Part shown: in pieces, positions 48,873 through 57,838 of the stretch
Position numbering within the stretch: position 1 is the stretch's first letter
Layout: each line of letters opens with the position of its first letter
From: Sphingomonas sp.
GTDB taxonomy: Bacteria > Pseudomonadota > Alphaproteobacteria > Sphingomonadales > Sphingomonadaceae
DNA length: 64,000 bases
NCBI RefSeq assembly: GCF_003248515.1
Contig: NZ_QFOB01000012.1
Location: 1-64,000 of the forward strand
Direction of reading: 5' to 3'
Made by a program: the position numbers and the translations under genes
The notes under the pieces: model-generated
Seen by the model: the letters and a program-made list of their open reading frames with translations, nothing else
The model's database searches: none
Told to the model about the DNA's origin: nothing

Positions 48873-50093
48873 GTGCGTATCCTCCATCTGGGCACACTCT
48901 ATCCCCCTCATATCGTGGGCGGCGCGGAGCGTTCGGTCGAGCTGCTGGCGGAAGCGCAGGCGGCGCTGGGTCATCAGGTCGGCGCGGCCTGCCTGAATCG
49001 CGAGGCGGTGGCGCCTGTCGAGCGCAATGGCGTGACCGTCTATCGCATGGAGCATGGCAACAGCTTCTGGATGGAGGATGCCGATCAGCACAGCCGCGTG
49101 GAGCGCACGGTCGCCAAGCTGAAGCAGCCGTTCAACAGTTTCCTCGCCCATCAGTTCGGCGCGGTGCTGGATCAGTTCAAACCCGATCTGCTGCATAGCC
49201 ATTCGATGGTGGAGGTGAGCAGCCTGCTCTGGTCCGAGGCGGCCAGGCGGAATATCGCGGTGGCGCACACGATCCGCGATTATGAGCTGCTGTGCACCAA
49301 TTCGGGCATGTTCAAGAATGGCAAGCCGTGCGCGAAGCGGCACGTGAAATGCCAGGTGCTCACGCTCGATAAATTGCTGCGGCACCGGGCGATCGGCGCG
49401 GTCGCGGGCGTCGGCCGCCAGATCCTGCAAACGCATGTGGACGAGGGCTATTTCTCCCATGTCGCGCCGGCCTATCGCCGCGTGATCTGGAATCCCGCGA
49501 TCGTGAAGGGCGCCGATCCCGATTATGTGAAGCCGAGGCTCGATGGCCCGATCCGCTTCGGCTATCTTGGCCGGATCTCGGCCGAAAAGGGCGTCGATAC
49601 GATGCTCAACGCGCTCCGGCGGCTGGAGCCGGGCAGCTGGGAGGCGATCATCGCCGGCAAGGCGCCGAGCGACATGGCGAAATTCGAGGCGCTGGCGGCC
49701 GGGATGCCCGTGAATTTCGCGGGGTTCATGGATCCCAAGGCCTTTTTCGAGGCGATCGATATCCTGATCGTGCCGTCGCTCTGGGCGGAGCCGCTGCCGC
49801 GCACGATCCTGGAGGCGAGCGCCATGCGCGTCCCCTCGCTGGGCGCGCGATCGGGCGGCATTCCGGAGCTGATCGGGGATGACAACAAGGATTGGCTGTT
49901 CGATGCGGGCGACGATGTCGATCTGGCTGATCGCATGGCCGCGCTGATTGCGCGCGGGCGTGACGACATGGCGTTCGGTCGTTTTGGAGATATTCTCGCC
50001 GAAACCCAGCCGCAGACCGTGGCGGCCAAATATCTGGATCTCTACGAAGGGGCGCTGGCGGGGCATCGGGCGAAGGCGGCTGCCCTCTCGTGA
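48873..50093 (+). CDS. GT4 glycosyltransferase (tandem paralogue 2)
   Basis: A 406-residue GT-B enzyme starting at GTG 3 bp after the previous gene. The start MRILHLGTLYPPHIVGGAERSVELL closely parallels the preceding GT4, as does the FKNGKPCAKRHVKC segment. The C-domain has FGYLGRISAEKGVDTMLNAL and AEPLPRTILEASAMRVPSLG with one Glu of the usual pair changed in spacing. The two genes appear to be an old tandem duplication that diverged in acceptor or donor choice. It overlaps the next GT4 by 4 bp (GTGA). Confidence 0.86.
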   Translation: MRILHLGTLYPPHIVGGAERSVELLAEAQAALGHQVGAACLNREAVAPVERNGVTVYRMEHGNSFWMEDADQHSRVERTVAKLKQPFNSFLAHQFGAVLDQFKPDLLHSHSMVEVSSLLWSEAARRNIAVAHTIRDYELLCTNSGMFKNGKPCAKRHVKCQVLTLDKLLRHRAIGAVAGVGRQILQTHVDEGYFSHVAPAYRRVIWNPAIVKGADPDYVKPRLDGPIRFGYLGRISAEKGVDTMLNALRRLEPGSWEAIIAGKAPSDMAKFEALAAGMPVNFAGFMDPKAFFEAIDILIVPSLWAEPLPRTILEASAMRVPSLGARSGGIPELIGDDNKDWLFDAGDDVDLADRMAALIARGRDDMAFGRFGDILAETQPQTVAAKYLDLYEGALAGHRAKAAALS

Positions 50094-51193
50094 GCCGGGT
50101 GCTTCTGAACCTTTCCAGCCCGCCGGCGGGCGTTCAGGGGGGGATTGCGCGCTTCGGCATCGAATTGTCCCGTCGCCTCGTGCTGCGTGGCCGGCACGAT
50201 TACACGTTCCGCAGCCAATGGTCCGCCGATCAGCTCCCGCCCGAGCTGGCAAAGGGCGCCGCGATCGAGGTGATCCCGCCGATCGAGAAATATCTGCAGG
50301 ATCTGGTGCGCACCTGGGCGCGGGGACCCAGGACGCATCCGGCCTCCAAATTCGATCTGCTGTTCAATCTGGATTCGCTCGGTTTCGCCACGGGCGGTCG
50401 GCGGCGCATGACGATCGTGCACGATATCTATTTCTGCTCGGTGCCGGAGATGTTCTCCCGCTCCGCGCGGATGAAGGAACGGCTGATCCACCGTATCGTG
50501 CTCGGCCGGAGCCATTCGATCGTCGGCATTTCGGAAGCGACGTCATCGGAAGTGCGGCGCCATTTTCCGGCATCGGCCGCCAGGGTGCGGACTGTCCTGT
50601 CCGATTCGATGATGAATGATGTGATCCCCGGCGCGCTGCCCCCGGGGCTTGTTCGGGGCGGCTATGTGCTGGCGGTGGCGAAGGTGCTGCCGAACAAGAA
50701 TTTCGGCCTCCTGGCGGAGGCGTTCGCGCGGATCGCGCCCGATTTTCCCGATCTCAAGCTGGTCCATGTCGGCAGCGATGCGGGTGAAACCTTCGAAAGC
50801 GCGCTTGCTCCGCGCGGGCTGTCCGGCCGTCTCGGGCGCCTGCGGGGGATAGACGATCCGACGCTCGCGGCGCTCTATCGCGATGCCCTGTGTCTGGTCG
50901 TGCCCTCGCTTTATGAAGGATTCTGCCTGCCGTTGCTGGAAGCCCAGCGTTTCGGCTGCCCGACCGTCTTTTCGGAACGATCAGCCACCGGCGAAGTCGG
51001 CGGCGAGGGGGGCATTCCTTTCGATCCCACCGATGTGGATGCGCTGGAAGCGATCCTGCGCCGGGTTGCGGCGGATCCCGCCCTGCGCGCCGATATGGTC
51101 GCGCGTGGCCATGCGAATGCGCGCCGCTTTTCGTGGGATGCCACGGTCGATGGCTATGAACGCGCCATCGATGATGTTCTGGAGGGGCGCTGA
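50090..51193 (+). CDS. GT4 glycosyltransferase (third, unrelated to the tandem pair)
   Basis: A 367-residue GT-B enzyme with a GTG start overlapping the upstream stop. The N-domain is distinct (VLLNLSSPPAGVQGGIARFGIEL; MTIVHDIYFCSVPEMF), similar to WbnH/MtfB-type mannosyl and rhamnosyl transferases. The C-domain shows YVLAVAKVLPNKNFGLLAEA and VPSLYEGFCLPLLEAQRFGCPTV with Glu...Glu. It ends the glycosyltransferase run, after which about 170 bp separate it from the second polymerase. Sugar specificity is unknown. Confidence 0.86.
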   Translation: MSRVLLNLSSPPAGVQGGIARFGIELSRRLVLRGRHDYTFRSQWSADQLPPELAKGAAIEVIPPIEKYLQDLVRTWARGPRTHPASKFDLLFNLDSLGFATGGRRRMTIVHDIYFCSVPEMFSRSARMKERLIHRIVLGRSHSIVGISEATSSEVRRHFPASAARVRTVLSDSMMNDVIPGALPPGLVRGGYVLAVAKVLPNKNFGLLAEAFARIAPDFPDLKLVHVGSDAGETFESALAPRGLSGRLGRLRGIDDPTLAALYRDALCLVVPSLYEGFCLPLLEAQRFGCPTVFSERSATGEVGGEGGIPFDPTDVDALEAILRRVAADPALRADMVARGHANARRFSWDATVDGYERAIDDVLEGR

Positions 51194-51326
51194 TGCGGGC
51201 GGATACGATCAATCGTGGCCCGGCGCGGATGTGGGGGCGGGCGGGCGCCCGGCGCCGTGTTGCGGCAAAAGGGTGCCCCGCATATAGGTTCCGCAGTGCA
51301 GCAGGCCGATATCGGTCGGCGGCCGC

Positions 51327-51338
51327 GGACGTAGAGTA
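51327..51338 (+). promoter_or_regulatory. 12-bp motif copy 2 (GGACGTAGAGTA), upstream of the second polymerase
   Basis: Identical to the 12-mer at 41932-41943. It lies in a 168-bp gap, 23 bp before the start of the second Wzy-like gene. Both copies are preceded by CG-rich sequence and followed within 15 bp by a G-run that may serve as Shine-Dalgarno. Confidence 0.45.
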
Positions 51339-51361
51339 GCGCAAGGCGGGGCGAGTTCTTT

Positions 51362-52696
51362 ATGGCGACACGTCTGATGCCGGCAGCGGCGGCGGGAGAT
51401 GCCGGGGTCTATCGCTGGGCCGCATTCGGCACGGGCTTTCTGCTGCAGTTCAATCTCGTCCCGGCCGCATGGCATATCCCGGTCACACGCATCTCGCTGA
51501 TCGCGATGCTGCCGTGGATCGCGTTCCTGATCCATCGTCTGCTGAGCCGGGCCAATCCGCTTTCCACGATCCTGTACAGCGCCATTATCGTGCTGTTCGT
51601 GTTCCTGCATCTCGCCTTCAGCGGAACGGCGCTCACCTTCGGCGGCGGCAATGTCGATCTGGCTCTTTCGCTGGGCTATCTGATCTATCTGCTCGGTGCT
51701 GTCGGTCTCTATATCGTCCTGGCGCAACGATCCGGCACCGCCTGGTTCTGCTGGGGGCTCCTCTTCGGCGCGCTGACCTCGCTCCTCGTGTTCGTCATGC
51801 AGGCGATCGGGCTGGGCGGGCTGGCGATCAGCCTGGGCCTTTCCCAGCCGAGGCAGGTGATTCAGGGGCTGGTGGATGGCAGCAGCCGGCTTACGGGCAT
51901 GTGGGGGCATGCGAACGAAGTGGGGCATATCCTCGCCATCTCGGCGCCCGCCGCCGGCTATCTCTTCGTGTCCAGACGGGATCGGGCGCCGCTCGTCCTG
52001 CTCGCGATCATCATGGGCGGCTGTTTCTTCTTTACCGCCAATCGCGGTGGCATGATCGCGGCGATCATCACCTGCATTGCGATGTTCTTCGCGCGCAAGG
52101 AAAGCGTGATGGAGCAGCGTCGCCCGCTGCTCATCACCTTGGCGCTGCTCGCGGTGGTCGGCTACGCGCTCTATTTTCTGCCGGCGCCCGAATTCATCTT
52201 CGCCCGCTTCACCGAGGATTCGAACATCAACAACAATGCCTCGGGGCGGTTGGGGACGACGCTCGCCGGGCTTGAAATGGCCGTGACGCATCCGTTCGGA
52301 ATGTCCGGTGTGGATTGGCGCTCCGCGCTGCGCAGCCGCACCGGTTTTTCGACTCCGCACAATGGCTTCATCGCGATGACGAACAGCATCGGCCTGCCTT
52401 TCGTGCTGATGTATCTGGTGGCGCTCGTCACCGTGGTGCTCGCGGGTCTGCGCAAGCCGCGCAAACTATCCCTCGATATCTTCCTGATGCTGGCGGCCGT
52501 GCAGGCCTCCTTCTCGTTCATGTTCGAGGACGTGTCCCTCGCCGATCCCTTCATGGTAATCATCGGCCTCATCATGGCTCGCGTCTATTCGGGGGCGGTC
52601 ACGCTCGCCGCGCCGCGCAGGAGGAATGCGTCCGCCGGCCGCCGGCAGGCGGATGCCCAGGCGGCGACGCAGGACCCGCTGGATCAGGCGACGTGA
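51362..52696 (+). CDS. Wzy-like/O-antigen ligase family protein (second of two)
   Basis: A 444-residue polytopic protein with about ten to eleven helices. In the periplasmic loop region it has the O-antigen ligase signature pattern: GLSQPRQVIQGLVDGSSRLTGMWGHANEVGHI, then RGGMIAAIITC, and a second loop SGRLGTTLAGLEMAVTHPFGMSG followed by TPHNGFIAMTNSIG (the H-N-x-F motif). It starts at ATG 51362. It overlaps the serine-acetyltransferase-like gene (GTGA). It is the better match to classic Wzy/WaaL proteins of the two in the locus. Confidence 0.82.
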   Translation: MATRLMPAAAAGDAGVYRWAAFGTGFLLQFNLVPAAWHIPVTRISLIAMLPWIAFLIHRLLSRANPLSTILYSAIIVLFVFLHLAFSGTALTFGGGNVDLALSLGYLIYLLGAVGLYIVLAQRSGTAWFCWGLLFGALTSLLVFVMQAIGLGGLAISLGLSQPRQVIQGLVDGSSRLTGMWGHANEVGHILAISAPAAGYLFVSRRDRAPLVLLAIIMGGCFFFTANRGGMIAAIITCIAMFFARKESVMEQRRPLLITLALLAVVGYALYFLPAPEFIFARFTEDSNINNNASGRLGTTLAGLEMAVTHPFGMSGVDWRSALRSRTGFSTPHNGFIAMTNSIGLPFVLMYLVALVTVVLAGLRKPRKLSLDIFLMLAAVQASFSFMFEDVSLADPFMVIIGLIMARVYSGAVTLAAPRRRNASAGRRQADAQAATQDPLDQAT

Positions 52697-53268
52697 GCGA
52701 GGCCGGTCGGCCGCCGCTCCGCCAGCTTCTGGCCAGCGATCTCGCCGCCAACGCCGGCGGCAGCGGCTGGCGCGCTATGGCATGGGCGTGGCTGCTCAAT
52801 CCCGGTTTTGCCGCGATCGGGCTTCATCGTGTCGCCACGCATCTGCTGGCGCGGGGTCATCGGCGCTCGGGCTTCCTGCTCTGGGCCTTCAACACGCGAC
52901 GCTCAGGGTGCCATTTCCATCCGGATGCCGTGATCGGCGCCGGCCTCTTCCTGCCGCATCCCGTGGGGGTGGTGATCGGTTCCGGCGCCGTGCTGGCGGA
53001 GAATGTCTGCCTCTATCAGGGCGTCACGCTCGGGCGGAATCGCAAGGGCGGCTATCCCCGTATCGGCACAGGGGCCATGCTGTTTCCCGGATCGGTGGTG
53101 GTCGGCGATGTGCGGGTCGGCGCTGGTGCCGTGATTGGCGCCACGGCGCTCGTCCAGGCTGATGTGCCGGATCATGCCACCATCGTCGTGTCGCAGGCGC
53201 AGACGGTGCGCCTGCCCGCGGCGGCGCTCGGGCCGGATGCCGTCCTCGGTGTCGATCAGGTCGGATAG
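52693..53268 (+). CDS. Hexapeptide O-acetyltransferase, serine acetyltransferase-like
   Basis: A 191-residue left-handed beta-helix acetyltransferase starting at GTG. The CysE-like core includes FNTRRSGCHFHPDAVIGAGLFLPHPVGVVIGSGAVL, VCLYQGVTLGRNRKGGYPRIGTGA and GDVRVGAGAVIGATALVQ. The catalytic His is probably in the HFHPDAV or LPHPVG segment. EPS loci often use such proteins to O-acetylate a sugar using acetyl-CoA. It lacks the N-terminal domain of true CysE, arguing against cysteine biosynthesis. It lies between the second polymerase and the second flippase. Confidence 0.85.
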   Translation: MSEAGRPPLRQLLASDLAANAGGSGWRAMAWAWLLNPGFAAIGLHRVATHLLARGHRRSGFLLWAFNTRRSGCHFHPDAVIGAGLFLPHPVGVVIGSGAVLAENVCLYQGVTLGRNRKGGYPRIGTGAMLFPGSVVVGDVRVGAGAVIGATALVQADVPDHATIVVSQAQTVRLPAAALGPDAVLGVDQVG

Positions 53269-53277
53269 CGACAAGTC

Positions 53278-54711
53278 ATGGTCCTCAAGAATTTCGCCAC
53301 CATGTCCGCGCTCAGCGTGTTCCGCAGCGCCGTGCAGCTCGGCATCAACGTGCTGCTCGCCTTCTTCATCGATCCCGGCGAATATGGGCTGGTCGCCTTC
53401 TCCACGCCGTTCATCGTGCTCATCAGCATGCTCACCGATCTCGGCATGTCGAGCGCGCTGGTGAGGATGGAGGTACTGGATCGCAAGACGGTCGGTGCGG
53501 CCTTCACATTGCTGATCTCCGTTGGCGTGGCGCTCGGCACGCTGCTGATCGCGAGCACACCGTTCATCGCGCATGGCGTGCACATGCCCGGTCTTCCCGG
53601 TGTTCTAAGCGGCATGGCGTTCGGCGCGATCCTCAGCATCGCGGCGATCGTGCCCCGCGCGATGCTGGAACGCGCGCTCGATTATTCCAAGATCGCGCTC
53701 ACCGAGAGTGCGGCCGTCACCATTGCGGCGGTGACGGCGGTGGCGCTGGCAGCTTCTGGCGCGGGCGTTTGGGCGCTGGTGTCCTTCACCATCATCACCA
53801 ATGCGCTGCGGGCGATCGTCTTCTGTTTCCTGGCCCGGCATACCCTCTCCCTCTCGCTGGAGTGGAGGCGTTGCGCCGGCATCGTCACGTTCGGCGGCTG
53901 GGTGCTGCTCACCAATCTGGTGACGTTCCTCGCGCGCAATTTCGACAATCTTCTGATCGGTGCGGTGCTGGGCGCGGCGAGCGTGGGGCTCTACGGCCTT
54001 TCCTACCAGTTCATGATGATCCCGATGATCGCGGTAACGTGGCCGGCGAGCGGCGTGCTGCTGGCGACGCTGAGCCGTGGCGGCTATGATGCCGAGCAGG
54101 CCGAGCGGATCACGCTGGCGACGATCGGCGTCACGGCGGCGATCACCTTCCCGCTGATGATCTGCCTCAGCCTCGTCTTTCCGGAACTCGCCAATAGCGC
54201 GATGTCGCCGAAATGGCAGGGGATCGGGGATATTCTCGCGTGGCTGGCGCCGTTGGGCGCTTTGCAGTCGATCGCGGCCTATAATGGCGCGCTGCTGCTG
54301 GTCGCGGGCAAGGCGCGCGCGCAATTCCTTTATTCGGTGCTCAATACGGTGGCGACAATGCTGTTCTGCATCGTCGGGATACGCTGGGGCCTGATGGGGA
54401 TGGTGAAGGCGGTGGCGCTGATCGGCACGATCATGTCGCTCGGCTTCCTCGCGCTGATCGTCGGGGTGGCGCGCCTGCACTGGCTGAAGCTCGCCCGCGC
54501 GCTCGTTCCGGCGGCCTGCTCCAGTGCCGTGGCACTTGCGGTCGCGGCACTGTTCCATACGTGGACGCCGCGTCTGCCCATGCCCTACGTCCTGCTCTCG
54601 ATCGGGCTCGCGATCGCGATCCTCGCGGTTTACGCGCTGTTCGTGGGCCAGTTCAAATCATGGGCGCGCACGCTTGCCAGCCGCCGCGCACCGGAGGCAG
54701 TCGTCGCCTGA
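53278..54711 (+). CDS. Wzx-like oligosaccharide flippase (second of two)
   Basis: A 477-residue polytopic protein with about 12-14 helices, of the lipopolysaccharide biosynthesis/WzxC type: FATMSALSVFRSAVQLGINVLLAFFIDPGEYGLVAFSTPF at the N-terminus, and FLARNFDNLLIGAVLGAASVGLYGLSYQ mid-protein, a conserved WzxC-type segment. It is larger than, and distinct from, the first flippase. It starts 10 bp after the acetyltransferase and ends the EPS gene run, about 65 bp before the convergent autotransporter gene. Confidence 0.86.
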   Translation: MVLKNFATMSALSVFRSAVQLGINVLLAFFIDPGEYGLVAFSTPFIVLISMLTDLGMSSALVRMEVLDRKTVGAAFTLLISVGVALGTLLIASTPFIAHGVHMPGLPGVLSGMAFGAILSIAAIVPRAMLERALDYSKIALTESAAVTIAAVTAVALAASGAGVWALVSFTIITNALRAIVFCFLARHTLSLSLEWRRCAGIVTFGGWVLLTNLVTFLARNFDNLLIGAVLGAASVGLYGLSYQFMMIPMIAVTWPASGVLLATLSRGGYDAEQAERITLATIGVTAAITFPLMICLSLVFPELANSAMSPKWQGIGDILAWLAPLGALQSIAAYNGALLLVAGKARAQFLYSVLNTVATMLFCIVGIRWGLMGMVKAVALIGTIMSLGFLALIVGVARLHWLKLARALVPAACSSAVALAVAALFHTWTPRLPMPYVLLSIGLAIAILAVYALFVGQFKSWARTLASRRAPEAVVA

Positions 54712-54777
54712 CGCCGCGCTTCCGGGCTCGCGGGGCGGGCCGTCGCGGCGCAAATCGGCCCGGGGGTCGGCCTCGCC

Positions 54778-57084
54778 TCAGAACTGCAGATTGTAGCGCA
54801 GGCCAGCGCCCATATCGTCGGGCGCGGTGGCGATGTTGCCGGGCTGGCGGCGCCAGAAGAGATTGGTTTCCAGCCAGCCGTCGCCCACGCGGATGCCGGC
54901 ATTCGCCTCCGCATCCGTCTCGCGGCCCCGGGGTGCGAGCGCCACGAACCGGCTGTCATAGCCGATCGCGCCCGTTTCATAATCATAGCTGGTCGGAACG
55001 ATCAGCCCCAGGCCGCCGCCCGTCACCCGCGTCGGCAAGGCGAAGCGGAAGCCCAGCCGCGTCGTCCGCGCCTCGCGCACAAGGCCGAGGGAGGCCGCCA
55101 TGCTGCGCAGGTCGGCCGAGGCGAGCACGCCTCCGGTGTGCCCCTGCGTCCACGCCTGTCGCACGCTGCCATTGGCGGACCAGCCCGCGCCCAGATCCAG
55201 CCGCGCGTCGAAATCGATGAAGCGCGTCGTCGCCCCGCCGGAGCCCAGCGCCGGCGAAAGGCGTGCGCCCAGCAATGTCCGGGCCTCGCGCAAGGTGCCA
55301 AGATAGGCGTTCATCACGAGCCGGCCGACTTTCCGGCCGATGCCGACGCGGATCTGCGAATAGGAAGGCTCGAGCGTATCCGCCGGCAAAGCGCGTGCCA
55401 TGCGGCCCTGTTCGGCCTCCATGTGGAAATCCAGGCCGCCGTCCGATCGGCGCATCGCCAGCGCGAATTGCGGGCGCCGGGCCATGTCCGTCGCCATGGC
55501 GGCCGATCGGGCGGAGAGAAAGCTGCCCTGTCCGGCGCTGTCCTCCAGCCGGCTCGCCAGCGACGCCGCGCCCTCGCCAAAGGCCATGCCGGTGACGAAG
55601 CTGGCCGAAAAGCGGCTGACGATCGTGCCGGAGCTTGGCCGTGCGCGCTCCTCGTTTCCGGCCATGCCTCGCTGCGCGAAGCCTTCCCACGGCGCATCGG
55701 AGAATCGGCTCGCCATCGTGGTGGAAACGGAGATCGGACCCAGCGACGTGTTGCGGGTCAGGAAGTCGCTGCGCAATCCCTCGCGCAGGGGCCGTCCGCC
55801 GCCGGTGCGGATCGTGCGGGTGGCGAGCCCCATCTCGAACGCGCGGCCATAGCTGTCGAGGATGATCGCGCTGCCGAGTGAGGAACTGCTGAAGTTCGCA
55901 TCGCCCATCGCGGAAGACAGCACCGTCGTCTCGGTCGTCGAAACCGGCACGGCGCTGCCGGCCAGGCTGGTCGTGCCGATCGGCTGGAAGGCCTTCGTCA
56001 GGTTCAGCAGGCCGCGTCCATAGACGTCGTCGGTGCCGGTGGCGCCGGCGTCGGTGGCGCTGCGATAGAGGATGTCCACGATCTGGGCCGGCGTCAGCGT
56101 CGGGAAGGCCTGTTCAAGCAGGGCGACTGCGGCGGCGATGGCCGGCGCGGAGAAACTGGTGCCCGAATAGAGATAATCCTCGCCATTCTGGTTGAACGAG
56201 CGGACCCGCTCCCCCAGCGCGGTGAGATAATATTGGCCGAAGCTGCCGGCGCGATCGGAGAAGGTGGAAATGGTGCCGCTGGCATCATGCGATCCGGCGA
56301 TGATGACGAGCCCGTTCGCGGCGCTTGAAGAGGCCACCTGCGCGAAGGCGTCGGGGCTGGAGGTGCCGTCATTGCCGGCGGAGATCACGACGATGATGCC
56401 CGCCGCCGTGGCGCGCTGGATCGCCTGGCTCAGCTGGCCGTTGGCCGCCGATCCGCCCAGCGAGAGATTGATGACCTTCGCGCCGTTGGCGCGCGCATAG
56501 TCCACCGCGCTGGCCAGCGTCGAATCGGCGAACTTGCAGCCGTCGGTGGTGCCGCACGTGCCGGCCGTATCCGTGCGGAGCGCCATGATGGACGAGCCCC
56601 AGGCGATTCCCTGAATATCCGTCCCGTTGCGCGCGGCGGCGATGATCGCGCTGATCGCGGTGCCGTGCCCGTCCGGATCGGCGACGGTCGTATTGCTGCC
56701 GAAGGCGCGGCTCGTGCTGGTGATGCGCCCGGTGAATTCGGTGCCCACCGCCGCGATCCCGGTATCCACCACGGCCACGGTGACGCCCTCGCCATTCACC
56801 CCGGCATTATAGGCTGTGACGGCGTTGATCGCGGTCGCCGCGTTCGAGATCTGATACTGGCTGTCATTGTAGTTGGCGGGCGGTGCGCTCGCCGCCGCCG
56901 TGGGATTGATGACGGTCGATGTCGGCGTGGTGGTCGTCGGGGTCGTGGTGGTGGGGGTGGTCGTCGTCGTGCTGGTCGGCGTCGGGGTGGAATTGACGGT
57001 GCCGCCGCCCCCGCCGCAGCCCGCCAGCAATGCGAACGGCGCCGTCGCCAGACATGCGCGTGCCCTGATCCCCCTGCCGATCAT
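54778..57084 (-). CDS. Lipidated subtilisin-like autotransporter (S8 peptidase)
   Basis: A 768-residue surface serine protease. A lipobox LLAGC places a lipid anchor at Cys23, followed by a Gly run and a Thr/Pro-rich linker (about 31-60). The subtilase domain has Asp106 (VVDTGI), His139 (DPDGHGT) and Ser309 (GTSFSAP). From about residue 500 to the end is a 12-stranded-type autotransporter barrel with alternating strands, ending GLRYNLQF with a terminal Phe. This arrangement recalls NalP and SphB1, lipidated autotransporters that process other surface proteins. It is convergent with the EPS flippase gene. The substrate could be a secreted protein of this locus, but that is inference. Confidence 0.88.
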   Translation of the reverse strand: MIGRGIRARACLATAPFALLAGCGGGGGTVNSTPTPTSTTTTTPTTTTPTTTTPTSTVINPTAAASAPPANYNDSQYQISNAATAINAVTAYNAGVNGEGVTVAVVDTGIAAVGTEFTGRITSTSRAFGSNTTVADPDGHGTAISAIIAAARNGTDIQGIAWGSSIMALRTDTAGTCGTTDGCKFADSTLASAVDYARANGAKVINLSLGGSAANGQLSQAIQRATAAGIIVVISAGNDGTSSPDAFAQVASSSAANGLVIIAGSHDASGTISTFSDRAGSFGQYYLTALGERVRSFNQNGEDYLYSGTSFSAPAIAAAVALLEQAFPTLTPAQIVDILYRSATDAGATGTDDVYGRGLLNLTKAFQPIGTTSLAGSAVPVSTTETTVLSSAMGDANFSSSSLGSAIILDSYGRAFEMGLATRTIRTGGGRPLREGLRSDFLTRNTSLGPISVSTTMASRFSDAPWEGFAQRGMAGNEERARPSSGTIVSRFSASFVTGMAFGEGAASLASRLEDSAGQGSFLSARSAAMATDMARRPQFALAMRRSDGGLDFHMEAEQGRMARALPADTLEPSYSQIRVGIGRKVGRLVMNAYLGTLREARTLLGARLSPALGSGGATTRFIDFDARLDLGAGWSANGSVRQAWTQGHTGGVLASADLRSMAASLGLVREARTTRLGFRFALPTRVTGGGLGLIVPTSYDYETGAIGYDSRFVALAPRGRETDAEANAGIRVGDGWLETNLFWRRQPGNIATAPDDMGAGLRYNLQF

Positions 57085-57167
57085 TCGATTCCTCTACGCC
57101 TCGTTTACCATAAGGAAGCGCGGTCATATTGCCTGAATATTGCGAGAGGGTTAGCAGCGAAGCTCCC

Positions 57168-57833
57168 ATGCTGCCCGCACTCGCCCATATCGAAAACTGG
57201 ATCTTCGATCTCGATAACACGCTGTATCCGGCGTCATGCGATCTGTTCGGGCTGATCGACCAGCGCATGACGGACTATGTCGCGCGAACGGCCGGGATCG
57301 ATCGCGATGCCGCCTACCAACTTCAGAAGCGCCTGTTTCGCGAACATGGCACCACGCTTTCGGGCCTGATGACGCTCCACGATGTCGATCCGCATCATTT
57401 CCTGGCGGATGTGCATGCGATCGAGATGGACGTGCTGGCCGAGGATCGACGGCTAATCGATGCGCTGGCCGCACTTCCCGGCCGCAAGCTGATCTTCACC
57501 AATGGCGATGCACCTTATGCGCGCCGCGTGCTGGAACGGATCGGCCTGTCCGAGACGTTCGAGGCGATCCACGACATCCACGCCTGCGCCTATCAGCCGA
57601 AGCCCAGCGCCCACAGCTATGCCTCGATGATCGAATCATTCGGCATCGATCCCCGGCGCGCGCTGTTCGCCGACGATATGGCGCGCAATCTGAAGCCCGC
57701 CCACGATCATGGCATCACCACCCTCTGGATCGACAATGGATCGGAACAGGTGGGTGATCTGGGCGCGGGCGACTGGATCCACTATCGGACTGCCGACCTG
57801 GGCGCCTGGCTCGCCGAAATACTGAAGGACTGA
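57168..57833 (+). CDS. HAD-family pyrimidine 5'-nucleotidase
   Basis: A 221-residue HAD phosphatase of the SDT1/UmpH-like pyrimidine 5'-nucleotidase type. Motif I is WIFDLDNTLYPASCDLFGLI, motif II is KLIFTNGDAPYARRVL, Lys in motif III is in YQPKPSAHSY, and motif IV is ALFADDMARNLKPAHDHG. The start MLPALAHIENW is preferred over an upstream in-frame codon at 57129. dapD begins 5 bp after its stop, so the two are probably one transcript. The gene is divergent from the autotransporter. Confidence 0.88.
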   Translation: MLPALAHIENWIFDLDNTLYPASCDLFGLIDQRMTDYVARTAGIDRDAAYQLQKRLFREHGTTLSGLMTLHDVDPHHFLADVHAIEMDVLAEDRRLIDALAALPGRKLIFTNGDAPYARRVLERIGLSETFEAIHDIHACAYQPKPSAHSYASMIESFGIDPRRALFADDMARNLKPAHDHGITTLWIDNGSEQVGDLGAGDWIHYRTADLGAWLAEILKD

Positions 57834-57838
57834 CAAGC

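Noticed and set aside
47547..50252. A 901-codon open frame on the minus strand across the GT4 genes
   Set aside because: It is antisense to two well-supported glycosyltransferases, has no recognisable domain and is rich in Arg/His/Gln, the usual mirror of GC-rich coding sequence.
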